DNA of 64,000 nt, taken from contig CP114489.1 of assembly GCA_027186245.1 (NCBI GenBank), positions 9,059,501-9,123,500 of the forward strand, read 5' to 3'. Positions within the stretch are counted from its first letter, which is position 1; every line of letters begins with the position of its first letter. The stretch comes from Coriaria nepalensis. Its lineage: Eukaryota > Streptophyta > Magnoliopsida > Cucurbitales > Coriariaceae. The notes beneath the pieces were generated by a model, which ran no database searches, had not been told where the DNA came from, and was given only the letters and a program-made list of their open reading frames with translations. The position numbers were made by a program, and so were the translations under genes. Shown in pieces: positions 48,742-62,500 of this stretch.

Positions 48742-51700
48742 GGTATATATGCGCTACTTATTGCTTTTGAAGAACAATAAATAGATATATGTAAGAGAAG
48801 AGAGAGGGTAAGATGCATATATAGAATATATAAGAGCTGGCTGAATTGGTTCTAAGCTTATAAGTAAACACTAGCCTTCTATATATAAATGCAAATTGAG
48901 TTTAGGGTTAATTAATTTAATGGGGAAAGATCATAACTCTCGAACTAATTAGGGTTTCTAAGTTTCCTCAAATGTCAACTTTGAGCTAACTAATTGAGGG
49001 AAAAAAAGAGAACTTTAACTAGCTTTAGAGTTCCTATTTTTGTAGAGGCAATTAATTATCATCATTTTGGCCCCCCCAAAAAAAATTTATTACCATCATC
49101 TATTAAATTTAGGCTTGATCTCATATTATTATAAATGGATCATTTTAAGTTTCATAAATTATTCTTGAATCCCTTATAAAATTCTACCAAAATTACGAAA
49201 AGGTCCAATTATTAACCGTTAACCCTAAACATATTATTTTCTACAAAAATGACCATCAAGATATTGAAAAATAAGGATTTACCCCCCAATCCTTTAAATT
49301 TGAGTTTGATCCGCCCAAATTATACATAAACTAAGATTAATTCCCAATTGTGATATCGTTATTTATGCATGTGACATTAACCCTACCTATCATGCATCTA
49401 CGCAACTTGACCCGCCACATCACTAAAAAATTTCAAATTTCTAAATTTGACCATATAGCATAACTTTTATTTCTTTTTTCACCCCTTATATTTTATTTTC
49501 GTATTTTTATCATCACTGATAATTTTTTTCATTCATTTCCTCCAACATCCTGTTGTTGCTGATGTTTGTCTGTCTCATGAAAATCAGGAAAATTTTAGAA
49601 ATATCTGGGGGGAAAAAAGCATTTTGGAATATGAAATTCATGAACTTCAAAGATGGCAGCATTGGGAGTAGGTTGTTGGCCAAAATGAAAGATTAAAATT
49701 CTTAATATGGGAAAAAATATATCAAGAAACTTGTGGGTGGGGCAAACAAAAAAAAAAATGACTTGGCATTAAATTTGGAAATTTTAGTTTCTTAAGGGCC
49801 GTGCATGGTGGGTCACGTTGGGATATACATGGAGGGAGGATTTACCATCACGTACTTATAATCTCTTAACAACCGTCGGATTTGAGAGTAAATCTTTTTG
49901 TTTGACTTGCATAAACTCTTATAAATTTGGGAGGTGAATCCTAATTCAATAATAATTTAAACAATTCTTTTCGTAGGAAAAGAACTTTGTCAGGCGTCAG
50001 CTATGTTAAACACCGTCAATATTTCAACCTTGTTATATTTTTGATAGAAGCTCGAGAGACCCGACGGTAATTCATGAAATCTGAAGGATCAAATCATAAA
50101 TTAATAATGCCATATAGTTTGGTAACGTACAACCTATTAGATGGTTGATTGATAACTTTAGCTTTATATGGAGGCATTATTACCCGGTCCGGGATCATAT
50201 GCTTTCAATGGCTCAGATTGAGCCACATCATCATTTTTGTAATGACGTAGCATATCTGAGCCAGTAGAAGCATATGGTCCAGAGCCATTTTAAAATTTCT
50301 CTAGGAAAAAGAAAACAAATGAAGGGTGGAGTATATGATGCAAGTTGCCAAAAAGAAAAAAAAAAAAAAAAAAAAAGGAAGAAGCAAGGAATTGGGGGAT
50401 GGGCCCACAAGGGGATCGAATATCAAGGGCTTAGAGCTTGTGTTGTTTTCAGCAAAGTATTCTAGGGCCAAGGAGTGCACCTAGTGAAAATTTAGAAGGG
50501 GTTGCATGGACCTTGCTTGCAGCCAGCTTTGTCGTTGTCACATTCGATCAGTTATCCGCTCTCACACATAAATTTTGGTTTTCCTTTTTTGGGTATTGGC
50601 TGAATCGGGCACTGAAACTCTAGGGATGATGCTTCTTCTTGATTGATAGTAATAATGGTTTGTGCTGATCATCATCGATCTGTCGTCACTCAAGAGAGTT
50701 GATTGCTTTTGCAGCTGTTTCTGATCAGTCTCTGTCTGGGATTTCGTGTTTTCCAGAACTGAGTGAATATGCATTCTCGAATCCTCTATGCCACACGCAC
50801 CATGTAAACAAATGATCAAATGGCGCAAGAAGTTCGGAATTGTCACCAGAAAGGTTATTATAAACACATTTGGAAATTCTTAATTTCAATGGTTAGGGAT
50901 TCAGATGCGATAGAGTTTCAATTTCAGACTGAGACTCAGATCAAAACATCAAATGTATTTTCACTTCCAAAAAAGAAATAATTTCATTCTTAATATTTAA
51001 ATTTAAAAATTAAGAACCATTGTTTATGGTATAAAATTGCTACTGAAATACGATATCTTTAAGTGCGGTTTGAATCTCAATATTATTTCTTTCTGGATTG
51101 GAATTATTAAAAATCTTTTCGGATTAATTTATTTTCTATAAAAAGGGAAAAAAAAAAGTGTAGTTTTATTAATTTATTTTGATTTAAAGATTGATGACTT
51201 CAATAAAAAATGAAAGTTTGATAATTAATGATAAATTTAGGGTTTCTGGTTTTTTCTCAGATCTAATAAGAGATCGAAATCAAAATTTATAAAGGAAATA
51301 TATATATATATATATATATATATCAAATTATCAATTGTATCACTATTATTATAATTATATTGTTGAACTAATTTACCAGCTAGTAATTATATCTTCATCT
51401 CTTGATCTACGAGTCATGACAGAGTTCTGCATATCTATATACATGCTTAAGTAAGGGCGGAGTGAGAAAAATATTGAAGGGTGGTAAAAAATATTATGTA
51501 AAATTTAGAGCAGAAAAAATTATATTTTAAACACAAATTTTAATAAATTTGTTAATAAACATTTAATAATTTAGTTTTAATAAAATTGAGGGTGGACAGC
51601 CCCTTATCCACTCTATCTAGCCACGTGCTTAAGTAGACTTATATATATATATATATATCGGACGGTGGAGCAAAACCTCTTATGGTTGTTTTGTTTTCTC

Positions 51701-51985
51701 TTGCAATAAATAACCTACAAAGGGTCACTTTCATGGTATCTATGTTATTACAATGCTTGTTGTTCTACACTTACTCTTTGCGCATGCACCTAGCAATCAT
51801 TTTATCAACTTCACTTGCCACAAAGCCGTTGTACAATATTTATGGCACTTTGACTTAAATTCCCCCTACTACTTATATATATAGACCAAATATATAGTCA
51901 TTGTCAAAAGATATTCCAACAAACCTCAACTGAGTAACTAATAATTAATGGCATTTGAGTAAAGCTGATCAAATAAACTCCATAT
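48742..51985. other. bHLH upstream region and gene-poor intergenic DNA
   Basis: The first few hundred bases are the likely promoter of the HECATE-type gene. Beyond that no gene is supported. Frames at 50274-50867 on either strand show no domain. A-run at 50347-50376; (TA)n at 51299-51322 and 51642-51658. Confidence 0.45.
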
Positions 51986-51989
51986 ATAA

Positions 51990-52183
51990 ATTAAGGCCTA
52001 GGGTGAGAAATGGTCGGATTGGTTGGATCTGATCCGATAATATCAGATATCTTCAGATGAAAGTTAAATCGGATCGAATTTGATTGAATATTTTTTTTCT
52101 TAGAATTTTTTTAAAAATAACTTAATTTCTATCAAATATTATAAAAAAATATTAATGTGTTTAATTGAAGATTGTATCTTTTT

Positions 52184-52226
<43 letters not shown>

Positions 52227-52752
52227 TTTATTTAATAAAAAAATTAACTATCATTTAAGAAATAATTAATTAAAAATTTTATTTAAAAGAATAATAAATA
52301 AAAATCTATTAAAGAAAAAGCGTATAAATATAATTGGAAAAATAAATAGAAAATTGAAAATAGTTTTTGTTTTAATTTAATTGAGCAATTACTTCATTAA
52401 TGAAAAATAATAATGAAAAATTATATAAGAAAATAAATAAATAAGTGTATTTTAAGAAAAATTTAATAGAAAAAAAAATTAAGAGTTAAGAGTTATTTAA
52501 TAAAATTTAATGAAAATTCATTAATAAAATGTTTGAAATGAACAAAAGGTTTATTCATTAAAAGAAATATGGAAAAGGAAAAAAAATGTCTTAAAAAAGA
52601 ATTAATTTAAAATAATTTACATTTTAAAAAAACAGTCGAATCGGATATCCGACATAATTCTAATCAGATGAATCCGATCTAACCGAATAAAAATATAATA
52701 TATAGGATCAGATTATGATCCGATCGATTCGGATCGGGTCGGATCTTTAAAT
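51990..52752. repeat. hAT-like repeat with GGATC-rich ends
   Basis: Both ends carry clusters of GGATCTGATCCGAT-type sequence (52020-52080 and 52635-52745), with an A/T-only middle containing (TA)n at 52196-52222. Similar clusters occur at 46.1-46.3 kb. Inverted termini were not clear. It lies directly before a hAT transposase relic and may be part of the same element. Confidence 0.4.
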
Positions 52753-52799
52753 GAGTATGAGCAAAACTTTTGTGCCAAAATCGGTTCAAATTCACCAAC

Positions 52800-54735
52800 A
52801 ATACCATCAATTTCAACACAATCTAATATACTTCTAAGTCCACCACCACCACCACCACCATCATCTAATATTGATATTGTTATTGTCGCAAATACAATGC
52901 CTATAAAAAGATATAATAAGCAAACATCTGATATTTGGGATACATTCGACATAGTTCCACACAAAAAATAAGAAAGGTGAGGATATTGATGGTGCAATGT
53001 GCAAGTATTGAAAGTATTTTGGTCGTAGGTCCAAATGATGAAACTAATCACTTGAAATGCCACAAAGAAAATTACATGGCTAAAGCTAGTGTAGGTATGA
53101 ATCATACTCAACTGAATTTTAACACTGATGGTACAATTGATATGTAAACTTATAATCCAATGGCTACTAGAGAATCTCTAATTAGACATATTACAGCTAC
53201 TAATTTACCTATTAATTTTGGTGATAATATCTATTATAAGGAGCACATTAGACGAGCATATAACCCACAATATAAGAGCACAAAAGAAACACTACTGGAT
53301 CTAACATACTTGCATTTTTTTTTTAAACGTGATGAATTAAAATTAGAATGTGGTGCTTTAAATTCTAATTTTTCTTTGAATTTTGATATTTGGAATGCAC
53401 GTTCTAAAAATGACTATTTATGTGTTGATATTCATTACTTTGAGTTAGAATGGACCTTAGAAAAAATTAATAGGATTTAGAGTTATAAACAAAGCACATA
53501 CTGATAAAAATATATGTGATTTAATGGAATTTTTGGGCAAGTTTGATATCAAAAACCGTATAATATTTATAATTTTGGATAATGCTGTGACAAATATAAG
53601 AGTCGTCTCTTTATTTGAATCACAACCTAGCTAATATAATGGTGAAGTTTTCCTACATCAACATTGTGTGTGTCACATCATAAACCTCATTGTAAAATCA
53701 GGTATGAAAAAATAACAGGTAAATTGTTATTTTTATAAAATTTGATCAATATTATCTCAGATTAGTAGTTCGACTTCTAGGCTAGCTAAGTTTAAAAGAT
53801 ATTGTGGGGCATTCAATGTGAAGCCTCGAAAGTTTGGAGCTAATATGCCGGTAAGGTGGAATTCCACATATTTGATATTGAAAAATGTTTTCCCACATAA
53901 ATAAATAACTAATGATATTTTTAAATCTTGTGATCCTCTTGTTCTGTTGAGTAGTTCTGATTGAGATATACTTGAAAAATTTACATGCTTTTTAGAAATA
54001 TTTTATGATTCTACTATTCTACTTTCATGTATTTATTATCTTACATCTCTTCTTATTTTGCATTCACTTGTTGAAATGACTAATTGTTTCAAAACTATGA
54101 TATTGATGAAGTGTTTAATCCTGTTGTTCAAAAAATATTTTCAAAATTTAAAAAATATTAGAAGAAAATTCATCTTTTATATACTTTTGCTTTTAATATA
54201 ATAGATCATAGAATTAAGTTACAAGATTCAATAAATACTCTTACATTTATGAGTCAACATATAAATGTTGATTATTCATCCGCTATTACATACAAGTTAT
54301 ATGAAGTGTTTGAAACAATTAGTCATTTCAACATATAAATGTTGAATTCCACATATAGCTACTTGCGACAACATGCACAAAAATAAGAGATTCGACCTAA
54401 GAAGAAGAGTTAGAATTTTGTTAGCGGTTCCGGTTCCAGTTCCACTGTGATGGAATTTCAAAAATACCTCAAAACCAATTTCTCATTTTTTTTATTCTTC
54501 TACAAGTGATTCAGAATCCTTATACCTTTCGGATTGAAAGAAGAAAAGCTCTACACGATTTCCTATACTAGTATGACTTGCACGAGATGTCTTAACTATT
54601 TCCGTTTCAACTGTTTCTTCTGAATCAACATTCAGCATAGGTATGAGAGTTATTGAAGCTAGGATGACTTCATTAAAGTTGGAATTGGTTGAAGTATTAT
54701 CATGCATAGAAGATTTGGAACATACAGTTCATCAA
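52800..54735 (+). pseudogene. decayed hAT transposase, nearly full length
   Basis: The frame pieces in order are: a proline run (CCACCACCA repeat, 52840-52860); a BED-type zinc finger beginning IWDTFDIVPHKK (52936) and ending ETNHLKCHKE; NPMATRESLIRHITATNLP (53156-53214); a long clean frame to 53480; LAKFKRYCGAFNVKPRKFG and VRWNSTYL (about 53780-53870), the hAT core motif; and the C-terminal dimerisation motif SSESTFSIGMRVIEARM (about 54617-54667). Many stops and frameshifts interrupt it, so no active transposase can be made. A 5'-truncated relative lies at 22.4-23.8 kb in the opposite orientation. Confidence 0.85.
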
Positions 54736-55059
54736 AATCAACATACAACTCATAATGAAGACTTAACTTAGTTCAATATTTTCATAATATATTATTAGAT
54801 GAAACTTTTGAAGTAGGAAACAATTCTACAATCTACCAATTACCAACCATCATTAATACATAAATAAATTATTATAGTTTATTAACACTTTTATTATTTA
54901 TTTATTTTTCTTTATTTATGCTTTCATTGTAAGGTCTATTTATTTTTTCCTTAAAGCCGGAAATTTTTTTTAACAAAACCATGATAATTTAGCTATAATA
55001 ATTTAATCATCTATAATAATTTAATAATATATAATGAAATTTGTATTTGATCAAAAAAT

Positions 55060-55230
55060 TATTTATTTATTTATTTTTATTAAAAAAGGATCGAGCCGGC
55101 CCAGATATATATTTACCAAATGGATCAAGCTTAGTCCGGACCATTTTTTTAAAACCCGGCCCAATCTATCCCTGAATAGTGGGAAATCCAACTCATCCGG
55201 TCAAGGTCTAAACATATAAGACCGTTGCGG
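55060..55230. repeat. GC-rich hAT-like subterminal sequence
   Basis: GC-rich runs (CGAGCCGGCCCAG, ACCCGGCCCAA, CATCCGGTC) stand out from AT-rich surroundings and resemble the piece at 29458-29690, including the shared TGAATAGTG word. It may be the right part of the hAT element whose transposase relic ends at 54.7 kb. Confidence 0.35.
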
Positions 55231-56258
55231 TTTCGATCTAATGTCTAGTATAGAAGCCCAAATCACGAATCTGTGTATCAAATCCCATGTCTTTTGATTG
55301 AAAACAGATAATAGGTTTCGACTATGGTTTTCAATTCGAGAGAGGTCAAACGGATGACCATTGTATTAATGTTTGGCATAGACTATGATTGATTCGTTTC
55401 AGCCACGTACCTCGGACAAATGTTTTATAATAGTCAAGATAGTTTAGTCTAACAAATAAAGATTTTGGATCATTTATGTTGACGTGGCATGCTAAAACTT
55501 TGGATTATTATTCAGCATGTGACGTCATCAAATCTGATAGAAATCTGATAGAAATCTGAAGCAGAGAATTTGTCCTAGTAATAAAACAAACAAAAAGCGA
55601 AAAATGGTCCTTCCACAAGATAATAAAAGATGAAGACATGGTTTTGGAATAAACAGGAATAAATCATTTAGTTGTCAAGAGTCAGGTACAAGTTCATTCC
55701 CAAGAAGCTTTTGAATTTTGACCACCACCAAATACTGGAAAGAAGTTCACCACTATTGACTTTAAAATGTTTGGATTAAAAATTCGGGAAAAAAAAGAAA
55801 AGAAAAGAAAAGTCTGTTATCCACATGCAGGAAATTGTCTGCTAAATTCTACTTAACCAAGAAATAAACTAGGCAACTATAGGCCTATCTAGAAACATTA
55901 TTCGTACAACAAAACTACCATAACAGATTGAATAGCACAGGAAGGGGTAGGAGAAGGGGAGTTGATAAAAATATACCGTTCATTTTCACCCCTTCACAGC
56001 TTTTTCCACATATGCCTGAGAGAAGACGAAAAAACGTAGTTACTGCAGAATTAGTGCCCGTTATAGGAAGTGATAATGGATTCGTTAATATGTTCAGATT
56101 TGGATCAGAAAGTGTTTTCAACGAGAACACGAGTAGTTGGAGATAGTTTATAAATTGATATCTCTCACACATATCAGCAAAATTCATTTTTGCAAAGTAC
56201 TCTTGCATTTGAAACTGTACAGAAATCTTTTGCATAAAAGCTAATACATAAGACAATA
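55231..56258. other. intergenic DNA and 3' region of the CCCH gene
   Basis: No gene is supported; 55915-56256 has a 113-codon minus frame with no domain. A triple AATCTGATAGA-type repeat lies near 55530-55560. The stretch next to 56259 is probably 3' untranslated sequence of the zinc-finger gene. Confidence 0.4.
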
Positions 56259-59200
56259 TTATGCATACAATAATGTAAGAGAAGTAACACCCGGGTATTG
56301 CTCAAGTTTCTGCCTATGAAAAGTACTATTCTTCTTTAGATACTGTGAAAAAAGATGGAAAATAAATAGATTCAAACATAAAATCAAGATTTGACAATAA
56401 GCTCTCAACGCTGTGAAAATAAATGGAGCAGAAGTCAGCAGACAACCAAGATAGAAAGAAACGGAAGTTTCCATCATGAACTGAAGTTTAATAGGGCAAA
56501 AGAAAAACAAAGGAAATAGATCTAAGTTATAAGGAAAACAAAGAATTTTTCAGTTATTTATAAAGCACGTCAGATTTCCATTCTATAAAATTATATAAAA
56601 AATCCGAATGAACTAGAACTGACCTGTACAAGTTTGGTAAGCTTTGGTTTTGATGATGCAAGATACTGGTCAATTTTCTCTTGCGTCTGAGGTATGTTAC
56701 CCGCTTGCATGGTGCCAGTCACTTTATCCACTGCTTTCTTGACTATAATTTTGTAAACATCTTTGTTGATTTTACCTTCTTTCCATGCTGATTTTAAGAC
56801 TTCCTTGACAAACTCCACAAGTGCAAATTTAAATGCCCGAAGTCCCTTTGTATCCTTTGCGTCCTTACTTTTTTTGTTATCATCACCATCTCCATCCACG
56901 TTCACCAAGGGCCCACTTTCTTCACGGCTTTTCTTCTCCTCCACCATTTTCTTGCTTTTTTCATCCTTATGCTCTGCTCCATTCCCTTCCATAGTTACCA
57001 AATATTGAGCAACTGCTTCAGGATGATTTGCTAGGTTGCTCTCATGATGAGTTACGCTAGCAGGAAAAGCTGGTAAAGGGCTTTTCATAGGTCTTTGCAA
57101 TTTTTCATCTGTGGTATTTTCGTGGCCAGTGGGATTTGGTAAAATACCAGGAGGTTTATTACTGAGGTCAGGTTCCCCAGGCTTCATGGCAACAGGCGCC
57201 TGAAAATTGGAAAAGGAAGGCGCACCTACTACACTATGAGGATTTAAAGTAGCATAAAGTTGTGGAAGAGGCTGGTTATTTCCCAAATACTGTGCCAGAG
57301 AAGCTGAAAGATTGTTAAGTTGAGAGAGCTGCTCACTTGTTACCGTGTTTTCATTTGTAGATAAACTTGCATCTTCCTTTTTCGATATGAGAGAAGAATT
57401 CCCATCTGTAGTCGACTCTGGCAAAACAAGGGGATTATTTACCATTCCTCCTCTTGCATGTTCATTGGGAATCGCCGCCATATTTTGGCCGTGTGCACTG
57501 TTGGCTGAAAAATTACTGTTCTCCTGCAAAACACTATTTTTCTCAGTTGGGCCCCTATCATTGTATGATGACACATTAGTACCATCCTGCATCAGAGTGT
57601 GGCTCGGTTGAATGTTAGATTTTTCAACTACAATAGGTTGCAGATGAGAGCCAGTATCATGCCTCCAGACTGTAGCCCCTTCTGATATCTCAGGTTTGTG
57701 GGAGGCTAAAGGCACATCCCTTAGAGATTTTGAGCCCTGACGAATTCTGTCATATTCTTCTTTAACCATATGGTCGGAAGAGTAATTCCAAACCGGAGAC
57801 ATTTCCATATCACCAGACCATTTTTTAGGAGCTAATGATTCAGAAATACCTATGCCCCCACCTTCTACCTTGCAGAGAATGGCTTCCTTCTCTGTTGTCT
57901 GAGCTGTCCTATGATCAGCGACTTCACCAACATGAGTTTCGTTGTCACTATGCAAACTATGGCTCCATTTTTTATCCATAGACCTAGTAATGGATCTTGG
58001 TTCTTGGTAACCAAGGTTTTCATTTTTCACCTCTTTTAAATTAGTATCTGACACAGTAGACATGTCGCTCCACTTTGAACCATCCCAAGTCCGTTCAATA
58101 TCTTCTGAGCCGTGGACAATCTCCCTGCTATCATCTCTTGACTTCCTTTCAGGACTAGCATATTTCTGACTGTGATGTGAATACTGGCAATGGTTCCCAT
58201 TTCGGCAGTTACCTGCAGCAAAAAACTTGCAAGCTACATCAGTACTCTTACGGTGCTGACGCTCACCACTATAGTCAAAAGACGCATCTCTATTCCTTCT
58301 ATCATTTTCCCTCTCTCTAAAATTCTCATCCCCATACCCACTTCTGATTTCATTATAGGCACTGTCATGAGGATACTTGCAATCAGCTCCCCTCCGACAC
58401 CTTCCTTTCATAAATTCAATACAAGAAGCAGCAGATCTGCTGCTTCTTGAGGGATAGTCTCCCAAGTCACGAGTTGGAAATCTTGAAGCTCCACCCTTCC
58501 TATGTCTCTCTTCCCAGCTATCATTATAAGTATGATTATCCTGATGTAAAAAATTACAATCATCACCCCTCCTACATTTCCCAGAAGCAAAATCTCTGCA
58601 TAATTGAGTAGAGCCTCCAGATCTGGTCCTGCTTCTGTCATGGAATGATGATTCCCTCTTAAATCCATGAGCGGGGCTCCTACTCCTGCTCTGACTTCTA
58701 CTACGGCTCCTACTCCTACTTCTGTACATGTTTTAACAGGCAAAACAAAGTCAATTGAAAGAGCAAGAACATTCAACTTTTCACTAGAAAAGTGTTCAGG
58801 CGAGACCCTGTTAGAGTGAATACTACTTATACTGTGAAAATATACATAGACCACAAACCTAAATGCAACACTGAATAAGATAGATATAACACCCAGGAAA
58901 ACTAAAAAAAAGAAAGGGGGGGGGGGGGGGGGGGGGGAAGAGAATCTAGCAATGACTTGATCTGAGATAGATTGAGTGCTGCAGAACCAGAAACTATTAA
59001 GTAATAGAATATTGTAAACTCCAATACCTTTACTGTATCTTACCTCATTGATCTTTTCCAACCATTGCTACCAGACTGACTAGGATTTTGTCTTCTCCAT
59101 CCATCCAGACCAGGAGACATTCTTGCACTGTAGCTCATATCGTCATCCCATGCCATATTGCTATCCAATTTTCTACTATACCCTTTTCTAATGGCATCAT

Positions 59201-59474
59201 CCTTATGCTGACCTCTACTTCGAGGCAAAGATTCCCTAGATGGATATCCCCAATCATGATTAGATTTTGTAACATCGTGCGCCTCAAAATCAGACCACTT
59301 TGATGTATTCCGGCCCACATTTTCTGGAGAAATCAATCCAGGTTGTGATTCTTTATCAGCCAAGAACATACCACCTTTTCCAGGCCAGCTACGGTCTTGT
59401 ACATCATCAGCTTCATATTGAAGCTCTTCTCTTGAATCCCACTTAGATGATCTCCTGCAGCCACCCCCACTCAT
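56259..59474 (-). CDS. three-CCCH zinc-finger protein (AtC3H38/OsC3H55 type)
   Basis: Probable nuclear RNA-binding protein. The exons are 59474-59044, 58721-56624 and a proposed last exon 56342-56259; the join is in frame and gives 870 residues. Exon 1 encodes the family start MSGGGCRRSSKWDSREE. After the splice comes an RS repeat (RSRSRSRSQSRSRSP), then three fingers of C-x7-C-x5-C-x3-H: CRDFASGKCRRGDDCNFLH (185-203), CIEFMKGRCRRGADCKYPH (244-262) and CKFFAAGNCRNGNHCQYSH (308-326). The long middle is low-complexity, followed by a lysine/glutamate-rich stretch and a conserved C-terminal helix region (VEFVKEVLKSAWKEGKINKD to KLTKLVQ). The large exon stays open past its donor (CAG followed by GTCAGT) to a stop at 56591, so a read-through end is possible. 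The frame also runs open upstream from a TTG at 59510, but the family start is MSGGG. A 5' leader intron precedes. Confidence 0.92.
58916..58937. repeat. 22-base G homopolymer in intron 1 of the CCCH gene
   Basis: An uninterrupted run of G sits between the first two coding exons, on the strand opposite to transcription, so it is a C run in the pre-mRNA. The run could form a quadruplex on the plus strand and its length is likely variable or error-prone in sequencing. Confidence 0.95.
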
Positions 59475-59502
59475 GACCTTTTGGACTAGAGCACCACCAC
59501 CT

Positions 59503-62500
59503 TCTGCCAACTAATCACAATTGAATCTGGACGTGCTAAAATTATATCACAATGTAACACCCATCTTCACTTCTGCCATCTCCTTGAGTCTGTCATATTG
59601 TTTTAATCAGTATAATATTCAGTAAATAAAAACTAATCAAAATTTAAGAATACTCGAAAAGCTGTAACTCATTAGACAAAGTTGACAGCAAAATGCATTA
59701 TCTTACAGATTGAAAGGGAGACCACAATATCCAAATCATTTAATAAAATGAATTAACACTAAATATAACTGGTTTAGCTATACCAGATTGCCTATTTAAT
59801 TCATTTTTATGACTTATATTCTCTGTCTGCTTATACTCTTCAGCCACACCCACATTTTATGTTAAATTTCCGTCGACTTAAGTTCGATCATCAATCACAT
59901 ATTTTAAAGCTACATAACCATGCATTCAGATTAGGTGAGCGTAGCTGCATAGGATAAGAAACAGTGTTCAAACAGAACTAATCCCAGCAATCAAAGACCA
60001 AAAAAGGCATGAGTAATTAATTGCATGAGTTTACCTCAGTTTGAAAAAACAAATCCTAAGTAGAGGCATGAGTAATTAATTGCAATGTGATTTTATGTGA
60101 TCACTTTTCTACATAAAAGATAACTGGTGAAGGGAATTCACATAGTTCCACAAGTCTCTACCCATTTAGTAACAAATTTTACCACCAAACCAAATTTTCA
60201 CCTATTATTGTTTTTGTGTTCAGTATTAAAAATATATTTAAATATAAAAGTTACATGCTGCTATTACCATAAAAGAGATCTTTGGTGACCTTAATTTCAA
60301 ATATTTTTTTCAGAATTATTCGCACTTTCCCAACATAGTGATCAATCATGACCACATGCTAAGAGCTAGACGCTGCTATTACCACAAAATAGATCCTAAA
60401 GATGATGACCTTAATTTCAAATTATTTTTTCCCAACTGTCCATTAATCATGATTACTTGCATTACACATTAGGAGAGGATTTGCACTTGAGATTTTTAGA
60501 ATCAAGTCACTCTTTAGTATGAAAATGCCTTCAAATCCTCCCTCCATTGATCACTTAGAGCCAAAACAAAGATAATTCTCAAACTACTGATCAATCATGA
60601 TAACTTTCATTACAGAAACGACAGGATATGCACTACAGATTTGTAGAAATTAGCCACCCTTTAATATGACAGTAACCTTGAAATCTACCATTCAAAAATT
60701 TAAAAACAAGCATACTTTATGAATAGGCTAGACGACTGAAAGATCTTTAGCAATGATCTTAAAGTAGCTAAGCATCTTGGAAAAGCTTTTTAGCAAGTAT
60801 GTTTGTTGTTTTCCAAGTAATGAATGATGACTTTTTTTTAAAGTATGTCCTTGAAGTGCAATACATTCTCTTCTCAACTCTTGAACACCAAGTAGGTTTT
60901 TCACATGACCCTTGGGAAAAATCTCCAGTCTATAGATTGACCTAGTTCCATCAATATATGCTAATATCCTGGTGGCTCTTGTGGAAGGATAGAATGCCAT
61001 TGCAATCAGTTATTATGGACACCCTTGCTTATCCCTCCATGAATTGACCATGTGAAGATACTGCAGAAAATTTATACTTGATATTAGCACTCAAGTAAAT
61101 GTACTCTTGTTGTGATGCATTAACTAAGCATACACGAGGATACCTAACAAGGTAACTAATGATTTGGTGCTAGAAAATTTGCTTGGGTAAGTATATAGGC
61201 TAAGCACTCGAGTAAAGCGAGTGACGGCTGAAACTATCACTACTAAGTAAAACCAAAAGTTGAGGCCTGAAAATTTGTGTTCCGTTTGTTAGGAAGCTAA
61301 AAGGGATAATATAGGAAATTAAAAGGCAAGTTCCATCCTTAAAATGAGTATAACAATTACAATGGCAAGTTCCATCCTTAAAATGGAAATTTGAGGTAAG
61401 TCTTGATAAGAATTCCATCATGAGTCTAAATAAGAAACATTTGAAAAGGCATCTATAAATTTTCTGTGTCCATGTCACATAATCTGTAAGAACTGAATTA
61501 AGAGAGAGAACGTCACACAAAAGGAAAACAAATCAGCTAAAGTTCTTTCCCAATATAAACTACAACAACCAAGCTTGTCCTTGGCTTCCATGTCTGTATC
61601 CCCAAAAGCAGAATCCACACAGCCTCCACACAAGGAGATGAGCACTCCATTTCTCAGATCTAAGTTCTATACATTCTACTGACTGGCCAAGACTCTACAT
61701 ATGGATAGCATCAGGCAAAGAAAACTAGGGATTTTCATGATTTTAGTCACATACTTAATCACAGGATTTCGGAAACATTCGTATGAGTTGGTGGTATGAC
61801 CAACACTCTATTGTCTCTATACATGATTTGTATTTGATTGATTTGGTAGATCTATAGATAGCAAATTAAACAGTTTAATAATCCACCTTTACTCCACTGA
61901 GGGAGTGGTCTTAGAATTGAATAGGATATGGTATGGCAGTAATAAACCAGGAAAAAAAAATTATAGAGAAATATTATAATCTCCTTCCTTAAAGCTCAAT
62001 TTTATAGGATGAGGAAGAAGGAAATATGTCAGAAACCTTCATTTGCAAAACCATGCATTTACCGTGCACCCACCCACCCACATTGGAACAAAATTATTTT
62101 TCAAACCAACTAAAAAATCTCAAGGAATACAATCCACAAGATTAACAAACAGAAGGGGAAGAAAGAACAAAAAACAGGAAGAGGAATCATATGATTCCTC
62201 ATTAATTTCACATAGAAAAGCATCTCCTCAGGCTTTATATTTGATGCTGGCATTACCCTACAACTGAAATCCAGCTCAATATTGAAAATTTTATACTACG
62301 GAACATGCTATACCACCAAAACCTAACTCAATAACTTGGTAAGAATCCTAACCCTGTATTACAGGCGTTTCTACACATTCTGAAATACACAAACAGCCAT
62401 GGATTTCATAAGAATCACAACCAAGCTAATGTTCCTAAACCGAAAGTGAACTGAGACTAAAAACAGTGAGATGAAAGTAAGAAGCAAGATAACAACGAAG

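Noticed and set aside
52713..53111. 132-codon minus-strand frame
   Set aside because: It is the antisense of the hAT transposase N-terminus, including the glycine run opposite the proline-coding CCACCA repeat.
59475..59510. Twelve-residue N-terminal extension of the CCCH protein
   Set aside because: It would need a TTG start, and a splice acceptor lies inside it at about 59504. The family start MSGGG at 59474 fits better.
60728..61000. 90-codon minus-strand frame in the leader intron
   Set aside because: No domain, no splice or start context, and it lies inside the proposed 5' leader intron.
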